A stretch of 5,294 nt of DNA, taken from positions 1 through 5,294 of the forward strand of contig JAGWUK010000266.1 of NCBI GenBank assembly GCA_028868455.1, in the 5' to 3' direction. This DNA comes from Burkholderiales bacterium. GTDB taxonomy: Bacteria; Pseudomonadota; Gammaproteobacteria; Burkholderiales; Burkholderiaceae_D. The stretch's first letter is position 1, and the number at the start of each line of letters is the position of its first letter. The notes below the pieces were generated by a model that was not told the origin of the DNA, searched no databases, and was given only the letters and a program-made list of their open reading frames with translations. Position numbers and translations under genes: made by a program. Shown in pieces: positions 1 through 5,294 of this stretch.

Positions 1-203
1 ATACTGCACCGACGAACCCTGTTGCTCTCGGCGGCGTCACAACTACAGTATCTGGCTCTGGTACGGTGTCCAATGCCAATACCGGTAGCGGAACACCATT
101 GACGGTGCCAGTTGTAACATCAGCAACCGTTTCTAATATGCAGCCTTATCTGGGCTTAAATTACATTATCTGTTCTGAAGGTATTTTCCCTTCACGTAAC
201 TGA
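1..203 (+). CDS. Phage tail-collar / microcystin-dependent family protein, C-terminal fragment (5' end outside window)
   Basis: The reading frame is open from the left edge (first full codon at 3) and ends with tandem stops TGA TAA at 201-206, leaving 66 residues. The segment is rich in Thr, Ser, Gly and Val (for example GGVTTTVSGSG and GSGTPLTVPVV). It ends in QPYLGLNYIICSEGIFPSRN, which I recognise as the typical C-terminus of tail-collar-domain proteins of the microcystin-dependent (MdpB-like) family. Family members resemble phage tail-fibre tips. In free-living Proteobacteria they often occur as chromosomal genes of unclear function, sometimes in tandem copies. The gene converges on the hemA-prmC cluster and is followed directly by a strong terminator. 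The N-terminal collar domain is not visible, so prophage gene versus stand-alone surface or secreted protein cannot be decided here. Family assignment is fairly sure; role is unknown. Confidence 0.8.
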   Translation, partial: TAPTNPVALGGVTTTVSGSGTVSNANTGSGTPLTVPVVTSATVSNMQPYLGLNYIICSEGIFPSRN

Positions 204-214
204 TAAAAAAGCAC

Positions 215-254
215 AAAAAAAGGGAGCACGAAATTCTTCGTGCTCCTTTTTTTT
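215..254. terminator. Bidirectional Rho-independent terminator
   Basis: A perfect 10-bp stem (GGAGCACGAA at 223-232, TTCGTGCTCC at 237-246) encloses the 4-nt loop ATTC. It is followed by eight T at 247-254 and preceded by seven A at 215-221, so the U-tract is present on either strand. On the plus strand it ends the tail-collar gene 12-20 bp after its stop. On the minus strand it is the first good terminator after the prmC stop, about 190 bp downstream, and probably ends the hemA-prfA-dsbB-prmC transcript. Confidence 0.93.
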
Positions 255-438
255 ATTTGACGTGTTCAGTTCGCAAAAATTAACTCGTTCCAGTAATGCA
301 CTCAGTTGCAATGCCAGGAAACTGGCAATCGCGCAACGCATTATTCATGCACATGGCGGCAGTATTTCCGCGACGAATAGACAGGCTGGTGGATTATCCG
401 TAGAAATTATTCTTCTTTTGCAGCCTTGTGCATTTTAA
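253..438 (+). pseudogene. Degenerate C-terminal remnant of a sensor histidine kinase
   Basis: Frame 1 reads without a stop from the terminator T-tract to TAA at 436-438. LAIAQRIIHAHGGSI (322-366) followed by SATNRQAGGLSVEIIL is a textbook end of a HATPase_c domain of the OmpR-partner type kinases. Upstream, LFDVF (253-267) fits the F-box and TRSSNALSCN fits the linker. The glycine-rich G2 box, normally GLGLAI, reads ARKLAI (313-330), so the ATP-lid glycines are gone. There is no start codon, H-box, N-box or G1 box because the sequence runs straight into the terminator of the tail-collar gene. I read it as the tail of a kinase gene cut off by a rearrangement and then decaying by point substitution. 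It differs in type from the kinase at the right edge, so it is not a recent copy of that gene. Homology is clear; the history is inferred. Confidence 0.78.
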
Positions 439-1268
439 AGAAGCCGGCCGCCAGAAACGCGTTCAATTCCAGCAAGATCGCGCCAGCTCTGGACATCGCA
501 GAATTTGGCTTCCCGCAATAAACTTTGCACTGCTGCCGCTTGATCATAACCATGTTCCATCAACAGCCATCCCGGACGTACCAGATAACGATGCGCTTCG
601 CCGACGATGTGGCGATAGGCTGACAAACCATCTGCGTGATCGGTGAGTGCATTGAGTGGCTCGAAACGCAGGTCGCCTTGTTGCAGATGGGGATCGTTTT
701 CGACTATGTAGGGAGGATTGCTGACAATGGTGTGGAACTGTCGCCCATGCAAAGCGGAATACCAGTCGCTTTGCATTAGTAATATTTTTGATTCTCCCAA
801 ATTTCTTTGTGCGTTTTTTGCCGCAACTTCCAGCGCTGCGTCGCTGACATCGACAGCTGTGACCTGTAGGTCAGGACGATGGTATGCGACAGCGATGGCG
901 ATTGCGCCTGACCCGGTGCCGAGGTCCAACAGCTCGCCGTCCGGCGGAGCAAATTGCATTGCCAGTTCTACCAATAACTCGGTATCTGGCCTGGGTATGA
1001 GAACTGCGGGCGTCGTATAAAATGGCAATCCAAAAAATTCGCGCTCGCCAATCAGATAGGCAATAGGTTCACCCGCAAGGCGATTCTGAATTAATGCTGA
1101 AAATTGTTGTGCCTGAAGTGCCGAAAGTTGACGGTCTGATTGCGTGATTAATTGAATCCGATTCAAGCCGGTGACATGCATCAGCAGGATGCGCGTTTCC
1201 AATTTGTTGAGTGGTGAGTGCCGCTCACAATCTGCAATGCGCATATTGCTGTACAAGCTGTCTGGCAT
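435..1268 (-). CDS. prmC: Peptide chain release factor N5-glutamine methyltransferase PrmC (HemK)
   Basis: This enzyme uses S-adenosylmethionine to methylate the side-chain amide of the glutamine in the GGQ motif of release factors RF1 and RF2, which increases peptide release in the cytoplasm. From ATG at 1268 it has 277 residues, the same as the E. coli enzyme. A helical N-terminal substrate-binding part (about 1-75) leads through GEPIAYLIGEREFFG and IPRPDTE to the Rossmann methyltransferase fold. The SAM-binding loop LLDLGTGSG is at 113-121 and the catalytic NPPY at 184-187. The reading frame is open 57 codons further upstream, but that part lies inside dsbB and is not PrmC-like. The start at 1268 overlaps the dsbB stop as TAATG, implying translational coupling. 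A second in-frame ATG at 1244 (MRIADCERHS) also aligns with some family N-termini and cannot be excluded. Its substrate, RF1, is encoded two genes upstream. Confidence 0.96.
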   Translation of the reverse strand: MPDSLYSNMRIADCERHSPLNKLETRILLMHVTGLNRIQLITQSDRQLSALQAQQFSALIQNRLAGEPIAYLIGEREFFGLPFYTTPAVLIPRPDTELLVELAMQFAPPDGELLDLGTGSGAIAIAVAYHRPDLQVTAVDVSDAALEVAAKNAQRNLGESKILLMQSDWYSALHGRQFHTIVSNPPYIVENDPHLQQGDLRFEPLNALTDHADGLSAYRHIVGEAHRYLVRPGWLLMEHGYDQAAAVQSLLREAKFCDVQSWRDLAGIERVSGGRLL

Positions 1269-1768
1269 TAGCGCGAATTTCCAAACATGCTTGGTTTTTT
1301 GTATGTTGCCAGCAAAATGACGAGCGCAATTGTGCTGGCAACAAAGCCAAACATCGCCCATGCAGGTATCGATAAACCAAAGATTGGCGGGTAGGGCGTT
1401 TCGCACAATCCGTCTGCCCTGAATAGTGCGGGTAACCAATTCGCTATGAAAAATTTATTCAACGCGGTTTCCAGAGGGTCAACGCCGCAGGACATTTCTG
1501 GATTAGCCAGTACATGTAGATGATAGCCCGCCACAGCGATGCCAGATAACGCAGGGATCAGTCCCAGCCCCATACCGATGCGTCTTGCTCCGGTTGGCAA
1601 ACTGGCTGCGAGTAAGCAGAAAAATGCAATTAAAGCGAAAGCGTACCTCTGCATCACACATAACGGGCAGGGCAGCATATGCTCGACTAATTGCAGATAA
1701 AGCGCTACACCGAGCATCGCTATACAAGAAATGGCAATGCTGATTAATACTAATTTGGAAGATCGCAT
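1268..1768 (-). CDS. dsbB: Disulfide bond formation protein DsbB (quinone-linked thiol oxidase)
   Basis: DsbB is an inner-membrane protein that reoxidises periplasmic DsbA and passes the electrons to ubiquinone or menaquinone. The 166-residue protein has four hydrophobic segments, at about 6-26, 42-58, 64-84 and 136-157. The first periplasmic loop carries CPLC (C34, C37), followed by R41, which matches the quinone-interacting arginine after this motif in E. coli DsbB. The second loop carries C94 and C122, the pair that exchanges with DsbA. SIPAWAMFG before TM4 is also typical. All four redox cysteines are present, so it should be active. The gene lies 114 bp after prfA and overlaps prmC by one base at its stop (TAATG). 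No dsbA is in the window. No strong Shine-Dalgarno precedes ATG at 1768; the start is chosen because it gives the normal short N-terminus before TM1. DsbB versus a close DsbI-type paralogue cannot be fully separated. Confidence 0.94.
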   Translation of the reverse strand: MRSSKLVLISIAISCIAMLGVALYLQLVEHMLPCPLCVMQRYAFALIAFFCLLAASLPTGARRIGMGLGLIPALSGIAVAGYHLHVLANPEMSCGVDPLETALNKFFIANWLPALFRADGLCETPYPPIFGLSIPAWAMFGFVASTIALVILLATYKKPSMFGNSR

Positions 1769-1793
1769 GGATTTCGTCAGGAAATTGTTGGCG

Positions 1794-1830
1794 GGTGCCA
1801 GCTTACACTTTTTTTGAACAGTGGGGCACC
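1794..1830 (-). repeat. Nested inverted repeat in the prfA-dsbB spacer
   Basis: GGTGCC at 1794-1799 pairs with GGCACC at 1825-1830. Inside them CACT (1806-1809) pairs with AGTG (1820-1823), around an A/T-rich loop containing a run of seven T on the plus strand. In the leftward transcript this would be an interrupted hairpin of 6+4 bp with a purine-rich apical loop. No U-tract follows in that direction, so it is not an intrinsic terminator for prfA. A processing or stability element, or a chance structure, are both possible. Confidence 0.4.
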
Positions 1831-1882
1831 AAGAGTCGCAAGTTCATTGGAGAATGAATATCGCGGTCGCCAGTTGGAACGA

Positions 1883-2962
1883 TTAATCGTCGCCGAGTTC
1901 CGCTAATAACTCTGCCTGATGTTCCGCGACTAAGGCATCCGTCAATTCGGTCAAGTCGCCATCCATGATGAAATCCAGCTTATATAAAGTCAGATTGATG
2001 CGATGATCAGTCATGCGACCTTGTGGATAGTTATAGGTACGTATTCTTTCGCTACGATCACCTGATCCTATCAGGCTCTTTCTAGTTGCTGCCTCTTTTG
2101 CCTGTTTCTCGCGCTGTTGAATATCCATGATACGCGTGGCCAGCACGCGCATTGCTTGTGCCTTGTTTTGATGCTGGCTGCGACCATCCTGGCACTCAAC
2201 GACGATGCCAGTCGGAATGTGCGTCAACCGGACTGCAGAATCTGTTTTGTTGATATGTTGACCGCCGGCGCCGCTGGCACGAAAGGTATCAATCCGTAAA
2301 TCAGCATTATTGATCACGACGTCAGCCAGTTCATCGGCTTCCGGCATTACTGCCACCGTGCAGGCTGACGTGTGTATGCGTCCTTGCGTTTCTGTTGCCG
2401 GAACGCGTTGTACGCGGTGTCCACCAGATTCAAACTTTAACTTCGAGTAGGCACCGAAACCTGCAAGGCGCACAATCACCTCTTTGTAGCCGCCAAGTTC
2501 GGACGGGGATTCAGACATCATTTCGACTTGCCAGCGATTGCGTTCGGCGAAACGCGTATACATGCGCAGCAAATCGCCTGCAAACAATGCTGCTTCATCA
2601 CCACCTGTACCAGCGCGGATTTCAAGCAGGATGTTACGTTCGTCATTGGGATCTTTGGGGAGTAACATTTTTTGCAAATCACTTTCCAGTGTTTGCATTT
2701 TTTCTTTTGCTGCGTCGATTTCGTCTTGTGCGAAGGCCTTCATATCGGGGTCGTTGAGCATTTCCTGCGCTTCATCGATATCCGCTTGTGCCATCTGATA
2801 GCTTTGATATAGAGCAACCAAGGGTTCAAGTTCGGCGTGTTCCCGATTCAGCTTACGATAGGTATCCATGTTGTTGGTCGCACCTTCCTGCATCAGCAGA
2901 TGGTTCACTTCGACCAGACGCTCGGACAATTGGTCCAGCTTGGAAAGCATTGAGGGTTTCAT
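1883..2962 (-). CDS. prfA: Peptide chain release factor 1 (RF1)
   Basis: RF1 reads stop codons UAA and UAG in the ribosomal A site and triggers hydrolysis of peptidyl-tRNA. At 359 residues it is essentially the length of E. coli RF1 (360). The start MKPSML matches the usual RF1 N-terminus; a second ATG at codon 5 would remove it. Domain 1 (about 1-105) is a helical, charged segment. The domain 2 stop-codon selectivity tripeptide is PAT at 188-190, which marks RF1 rather than RF2 (SPF). The catalytic GGQ lies at 233-235 within [19 protein letters not shown]235 is the residue methylated by PrmC, encoded two genes downstream. Stop is TAA. The gene lies 92 bp after hemA, a spacing that contains two possible hairpins. 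No strong Shine-Dalgarno is visible ahead of the start. The hemA-prfA-prmC association is widespread in gamma- and betaproteobacteria. Confidence 0.97.
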   Translation of the reverse strand: MKPSMLSKLDQLSERLVEVNHLLMQEGATNNMDTYRKLNREHAELEPLVALYQSYQMAQADIDEAQEMLNDPDMKAFAQDEIDAAKEKMQTLESDLQKMLLPKDPNDERNILLEIRAGTGGDEAALFAGDLLRMYTRFAERNRWQVEMMSESPSELGGYKEVIVRLAGFGAYSKLKFESGGHRVQRVPATETQGRIHTSACTVAVMPEADELADVVINNADLRIDTFRASGAGGQHINKTDSAVRLTHIPTGIVVECQDGRSQHQNKAQAMRVLATRIMDIQQREKQAKEAATRKSLIGSGDRSERIRTYNYPQGRMTDHRINLTLYKLDFIMDGDLTELTDALVAEHQAELLAELGDD

Positions 2963-2991
2963 ACGATTTTTACTAAGATGTCATGTGAAGA

Positions 2992-3040
2992 TGCGGCAAT
3001 GCGTGGCGGAGCCGCAGTATGGGTGCGATCACTATCGCAC
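2992..3040 (-). repeat. Two tandem hairpins in the hemA-prfA spacer
   Basis: GTGCGAT (3023-3029) and ATCGCAC (3034-3040) form a perfect 7-bp stem with a 4-nt loop. TGCGGC (2992-2997) and GCCGCA (3011-3016) form a second, 6-bp stem with a 13-nt loop. In the leftward mRNA they lie just after the hemA TAG and about 30-78 nt ahead of the prfA ATG. Neither is followed by a U-run, so simple intrinsic termination is unlikely. They could set mRNA stability or processing between the two genes. The function is not shown by the sequence. Confidence 0.45.
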
Positions 3041-3054
3041 AGAGATGAAATGCG

Positions 3055-4341
3055 CTAACGTTTGGTGCGGAATAACTGTGGCAGCAATGATGCAAGACGA
3101 GCGCGCTCGTCGCCGCTTGCCTGATGCAAAGCCTGTTGCGGGCCATGCAAGAACTTGGCGGTAATCCCTTTGGAAAGGGCTTCCAGTACAGCCTCAATGT
3201 CATCGCCCCGAGCAAGCATTTTACGGGCACGTTCGAGTTCAGTCAGTCGTACTTGTTCGCCGCTTTCATGCAACTCCTGAATGACTGGGACGACTGCCCG
3301 TCCATCTATCCAGTGCATAAAGGATTGCACACGCGTTTCAATGATCGCTTCTGCTTGTGCTACGGCAGCCTGGCGATTTTCCATGCCAGTTTGCACAACG
3401 TTACCTAAATCATCGACTGTATATAAAAATACATCATCAAGTTGTGCGACTTCAGGCTCAATATCGCGAGGAACTGCAAGATCAACCATGAAAATCGGTC
3501 TGTGCTTTCTCGCCTTGACAGCACGTTCAATCAGTCCAAGACCAATGATCGGCAAGGACGAAGCAGTACACGAAACGATGATGTCAAACTGTGCCAGCTG
3601 TTGCGGCAAGTCGGCAAGGCGTATGGCTTGCCCGTTAAAGCGGTGCGCTAAAGTTTCGCCTCGCTCCAATGTGCGATTGGCAATCGTCAGGGATTTCGGG
3701 TTTTGTGCCGCAAAATGTGTCGCACATAATTCAATCATTTCGCCAGCGCCAATAAACAGGACATGCTGCTCGGAAATTTTATCGAAAATGCGTTGAGATA
3801 ATCGCACGGCAGCCGCCGCCATAGATACGCTGTGCGCACCGATCTCTGTCGTACTGCGTACTTCTTTAGCGACTGCAAAAGTGCGCTGGAACATTTGATG
3901 CAAGTAGGTACCGAGTCCACCAGCGGCGTCAGCTTGGCGGACAGCATCTTTCATTTGCCCAAGAATTTGCGGCTCACCGAGTACCATTGAATCCAGGCCG
4001 GAAGCAACACGGAATGCATGACGTACCGCATTGTCTTGTGGCAATGTGTACAAGTGCGGGCGCAAATCTGCGTACGGTAACTGATGAAATTCAGCCAGGA
4101 AATGCCCAGTGGCATCCAAAGGATTATCTGCTGCACATGCTGCGTACAATTCAGTACGATTACATGTCGATAATATGGCAGCTTCGTTACAACGGTTATT
4201 GGCACTACCAGCGACGCCACGACTAAACCACGAGCGTGCAGCCACAACCGCCTGACCAATCTGATCGGGTGAGAAAGCGACTTTTTCGCGCAAAGAAAGC
4301 GGTGCAGTCGTATGGTTGAGTCCGACAGCTGACAGTTGCAT
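3055..4341 (-). CDS. hemA: Glutamyl-tRNA reductase HemA
   Basis: This cytoplasmic enzyme uses NADPH to reduce glutamyl-tRNA(Glu) to glutamate-1-semialdehyde, the first committed and usually rate-controlling step of the C5 route to haem. From ATG at 4341 it has 428 residues. GLNHTTAP is at 7-14. The catalytic cysteine is C60 in STCNRTELY, where the glutamyl thioester forms. [10 protein letters not shown] (122-131) completes the catalytic domain. The NADPH site VLFIGAGEM is at 194-202, [12 protein letters not shown] is at 285-296, and the C-terminal helical dimerisation domain runs from about 320 to the end (FRTKR, stop TAG). The frame has an earlier ATG at 4371 (adding [10 protein letters not shown]). 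That ATG forms the end of a TATAAT box, and family members start at MQL, so 4341 is preferred despite a weak Shine-Dalgarno. It is first of hemA-prfA-dsbB-prmC and preceded by an FNR-type site. Confidence 0.96.
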   Translation of the reverse strand: MQLSAVGLNHTTAPLSLREKVAFSPDQIGQAVVAARSWFSRGVAGSANNRCNEAAILSTCNRTELYAACAADNPLDATGHFLAEFHQLPYADLRPHLYTLPQDNAVRHAFRVASGLDSMVLGEPQILGQMKDAVRQADAAGGLGTYLHQMFQRTFAVAKEVRSTTEIGAHSVSMAAAAVRLSQRIFDKISEQHVLFIGAGEMIELCATHFAAQNPKSLTIANRTLERGETLAHRFNGQAIRLADLPQQLAQFDIIVSCTASSLPIIGLGLIERAVKARKHRPIFMVDLAVPRDIEPEVAQLDDVFLYTVDDLGNVVQTGMENRQAAVAQAEAIIETRVQSFMHWIDGRAVVPVIQELHESGEQVRLTELERARKMLARGDDIEAVLEALSKGITAKFLHGPQQALHQASGDERARLASLLPQLFRTKR

Positions 4342-4369
4342 GCAATTTGATCTGGAGAAGTAAGTCTCC

Positions 4370-4375
4370 ATTATA
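4370..4375 (-). promoter_or_regulatory. Probable hemA promoter, -10 box TATAAT
   Basis: The minus strand reads GCGCTATAATGG here, a perfect sigma-70 -10 hexamer. Transcription would begin near 4362-4365, giving a leader of only about 20-24 nt before the ATG at 4341. No good -35 hexamer lies at 16-18 bp upstream (the best is CCTAAA at 4393-4398, a poor match), as expected for a promoter that depends on an activator. A 6-bp inverted repeat (TGGAGA at 4353-4358, TCTCCA at 4365-4370) spans the predicted start point. A weaker alternative -10, TAAAAT, lies at 4391-4396. Confidence 0.6.
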
Positions 4376-4405
4376 GCGCGTTGTTAGCGTATTTTAGGTG
4401 CATGC

Positions 4406-4449
4406 GGAGCTTGATCTGTATCAAACCAAAGACGTCGGGAGCTTGATCT
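4406..4449. repeat. Pair of 12-bp direct repeats at the kinase 3' end
   Basis: GGAGCTTGATCT occurs at 4406-4417 and again, identically, at 4438-4449, 32 bp start to start. The right copy lies in the last codons of the kinase and the left copy just beyond its stop. Each contains the FNR-type half-site TTGAT; only the left copy is completed to a full palindrome. A third TTGATCT occurs at 4347-4353 in the hemA leader. The repeats may be a small local duplication or chance. Confidence 0.5.
4411..4424. promoter_or_regulatory. Perfect FNR/Anr-type binding site upstream of hemA
   Basis: TTGATCTGTATCAA matches the FNR-family consensus TTGAT-N4-ATCAA at all ten defined positions. The site overlaps the stop codon of the upstream kinase (4421-4423) and lies 35 bp upstream of the TATAAT box of hemA. 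FNR-family proteins are oxygen- or NO-sensing activators, and control of hemA by Anr and Dnr is known in Pseudomonas aeruginosa. The centre (4417.5) falls about 54 bp before the start predicted from TATAAT, which is neither the standard -41.5 nor -61.5 spacing. Either the real start site differs, or the regulation is by another geometry. The match is certain by eye; in vivo use is inferred. Confidence 0.7.
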
Positions 4450-5294
4450 TAAACGTCGTGCCTTCGTTCGGAATACTGGTGAAATCGATTTGTGCCTGAT
4501 GTCTGTCAAGCACGGCCTTCACAAATACCATGCCCAGGCCAATACCATCATTCTTGGGTTGATCACCACTTTTGAAACGCTGGAAGCGCTGGAATAGTTT
4601 GGTCTGATCGGCGCGCGGAATGCCATAGCCTTGGTCGCTGATTGTACAAATAAGCTTTGCGTCGGCTAAATTCTGTTCCAAGTCCAGAGAGCATGTAATT
4701 TCTGTGTCTCTCGGACTGTATTTCACCGCGTTAGACAATAAATTGGTTAATACTCTGGTCATCAGGGCTCGATCTACTTTGACTGGAAACTCGCCGTCAG
4801 CAATATGCGATTTGATACGAATGTTTTTACTGCGAGCCAGCGACCACATTTCTTCCGTAGCATCAAGCAGCACTTCTTGAAAATCGAGTTCTTCGAAACG
4901 ATAATCTTGCGATTCAGCGCGCGCGAGCTGTACAAAATTGTCAGCCAATCCCAACGTAATCCGTGAAGCCTTTTCAATACGGGATAAAAACTCAGCCATT
5001 GGTAAGGCAGTTGCACTATCTTGCTGCAATTCTAGCAATGCCAAAATGGAAGCTTGCGGCGCGCGCATGTCGTGTGAAATAAAGTGTAAGGTTTCGTCCC
5101 GGCTGCGTTCTGCCGCGCGAATCCTTGTGATGTCAACGATGCTGACTATCCAGCCGACTAATTGCTGGGCTGCGTTGTAACAAGGGGCACTTTTGATCAA
5201 CAAGTCGTTATTCAACGAGTCCCGGACTTCAATGCCCTGCGACATGCTGACCGTATGTGAAATATCAAGAATATTCCACCAACTAAAATTATTG
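4421..5294 (-). CDS. Sensor histidine kinase, C-terminal portion (5' end outside window)
   Basis: The frame is open to the right edge: 16 further codons precede the first visible ATG at 5245, so that ATG is not the start and 290 residues are visible. Numbering from that ATG, the end of a PAS/PAC domain (GWIVSIVDITRIRAAERSRDE, about 31-51) leads into the HisKA dimerisation domain with H-box ISHDMRAPQ. The phosphorylated histidine is H58. HATPase_c follows, with N-box NLLSNAVKYS (N172), G1 DQGYGIP (D204), F-box LFQRF (218-222) and G2 GIGLGM (234-239). All catalytic motifs are intact. The kinase would autophosphorylate and pass phosphate to a response regulator, which is not in the window. The ISHDMRAPQASILALLELQ stretch resembles CHASE2-type kinases of Burkholderiales, so an extracellular CHASE2 sensor domain upstream is likely but unseen. 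The stop lies 79 bp before hemA, without a terminator between, so read-through into hemA is possible. Confidence 0.92.
   Translation of the reverse strand, partial: NNFSWWNILDISHTVSMSQGIEVRDSLNNDLLIKSAPCYNAAQQLVGWIVSIVDITRIRAAERSRDETLHFISHDMRAPQASILALLELQQDSATALPMAEFLSRIEKASRITLGLADNFVQLARAESQDYRFEELDFQEVLLDATEEMWSLARSKNIRIKSHIADGEFPVKVDRALMTRVLTNLLSNAVKYSPRDTEITCSLDLEQNLADAKLICTISDQGYGIPRADQTKLFQRFQRFKSGDQPKNDGIGLGMVFVKAVLDRHQAQIDFTSIPNEGTTFKIKLPTSLV

Noticed and set aside
312..327. TGCCAG-GAAA-CTGGCA hairpin with a GNRA-type loop in the kinase remnant
   Set aside because: The stem is only 6 bp with no U-tract, and it coincides with the former G2-box codons. It more likely arose by chance during decay than as an RNA element.
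718..1020. 100-codon plus-strand frame inside prmC, and similar plus-strand frames inside prfA (2395-2757, 2538-2798)
   Set aside because: These are reverse-strand shadows of conserved genes, with no family features of their own.
1269..1439. N-terminal extension of the PrmC frame up to an ATG at 1439
   Set aside because: The extra 57 residues overlap dsbB coding sequence and do not resemble PrmC. Starting at 1268 gives the standard 277 residues and a TAATG overlap.
1879..1890. 12-bp perfect palindrome ACGATTAATCGT over the prfA stop codon
   Set aside because: It is short and AT-centred, forms no useful hairpin loop and has no U-tract. I know of no regulator site that it matches, so chance is the simplest reading.
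3281..3796. 171-codon plus-strand reading frame antisense to hemA
   Set aside because: It lies wholly inside the well-supported hemA gene, shows no recognisable domain, has a low-complexity Ser/Arg/Cys-rich composition typical of antisense frames, and has no ribosome site I could see.
1..5294. Search for tRNA or rRNA genes, a CRISPR array, complete insertion sequences or integrase genes
   Set aside because: I saw no cloverleaf-like segment, no regularly spaced repeats, no transposase or recombinase motifs and no terminal inverted repeats. The rearrangement at the left end is inferred only from the truncated kinase.

Overview
This window looks like a chromosomal segment of a betaproteobacterium, most likely Burkholderiales and perhaps Oxalobacteraceae (Herminiimonas/Undibacterium-like). 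That placement rests on protein flavour (HemA beginning [14 protein letters not shown], a kinase with an ISHDMRAPQ H-box), the hemA-prfA-prmC gene block and a base composition near 50% GC by eye. It is inference; no search was run.

Layout, left to right. Positions 1-203 (+) hold the last 66 codons of a phage tail-collar / microcystin-dependent-protein family gene. A strong bidirectional intrinsic terminator follows at about 215-254. Immediately after it, 253-438 (+) encodes the decayed C-terminal end of a histidine kinase, which touches the 3' end of prmC. From 435 to the right edge everything reads leftward on the minus strand. In transcription order it is: a sensor histidine kinase (C-terminal part, running off the right edge), hemA, prfA, dsbB and prmC.

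How the genes relate. HemA (glutamyl-tRNA reductase) commits Glu-tRNA to tetrapyrrole synthesis. PrfA is peptide-chain release factor 1, and PrmC methylates the glutamine of its GGQ motif, so enzyme and substrate are co-encoded. The odd member is dsbB, a membrane quinone-linked thiol oxidase gene that sits between prfA and prmC and overlaps the prmC start as TAATG.

The most interesting regulatory signal is a perfect FNR/Anr-type palindrome (TTGAT-N4-ATCAA) at 4411-4424, between the kinase and hemA and overlapping the kinase stop codon. A perfect TATAAT lies 35 bp downstream of it and overlaps the first in-frame ATG of the hemA reading frame, so hemA translation probably begins ten codons later at 4341. 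This suggests oxygen-responsive control of haem synthesis, possibly extending to the downstream genes. I did not find a convincing wholly new system; the window is mainly housekeeping genes with an unusual gene order and a rearranged left end.
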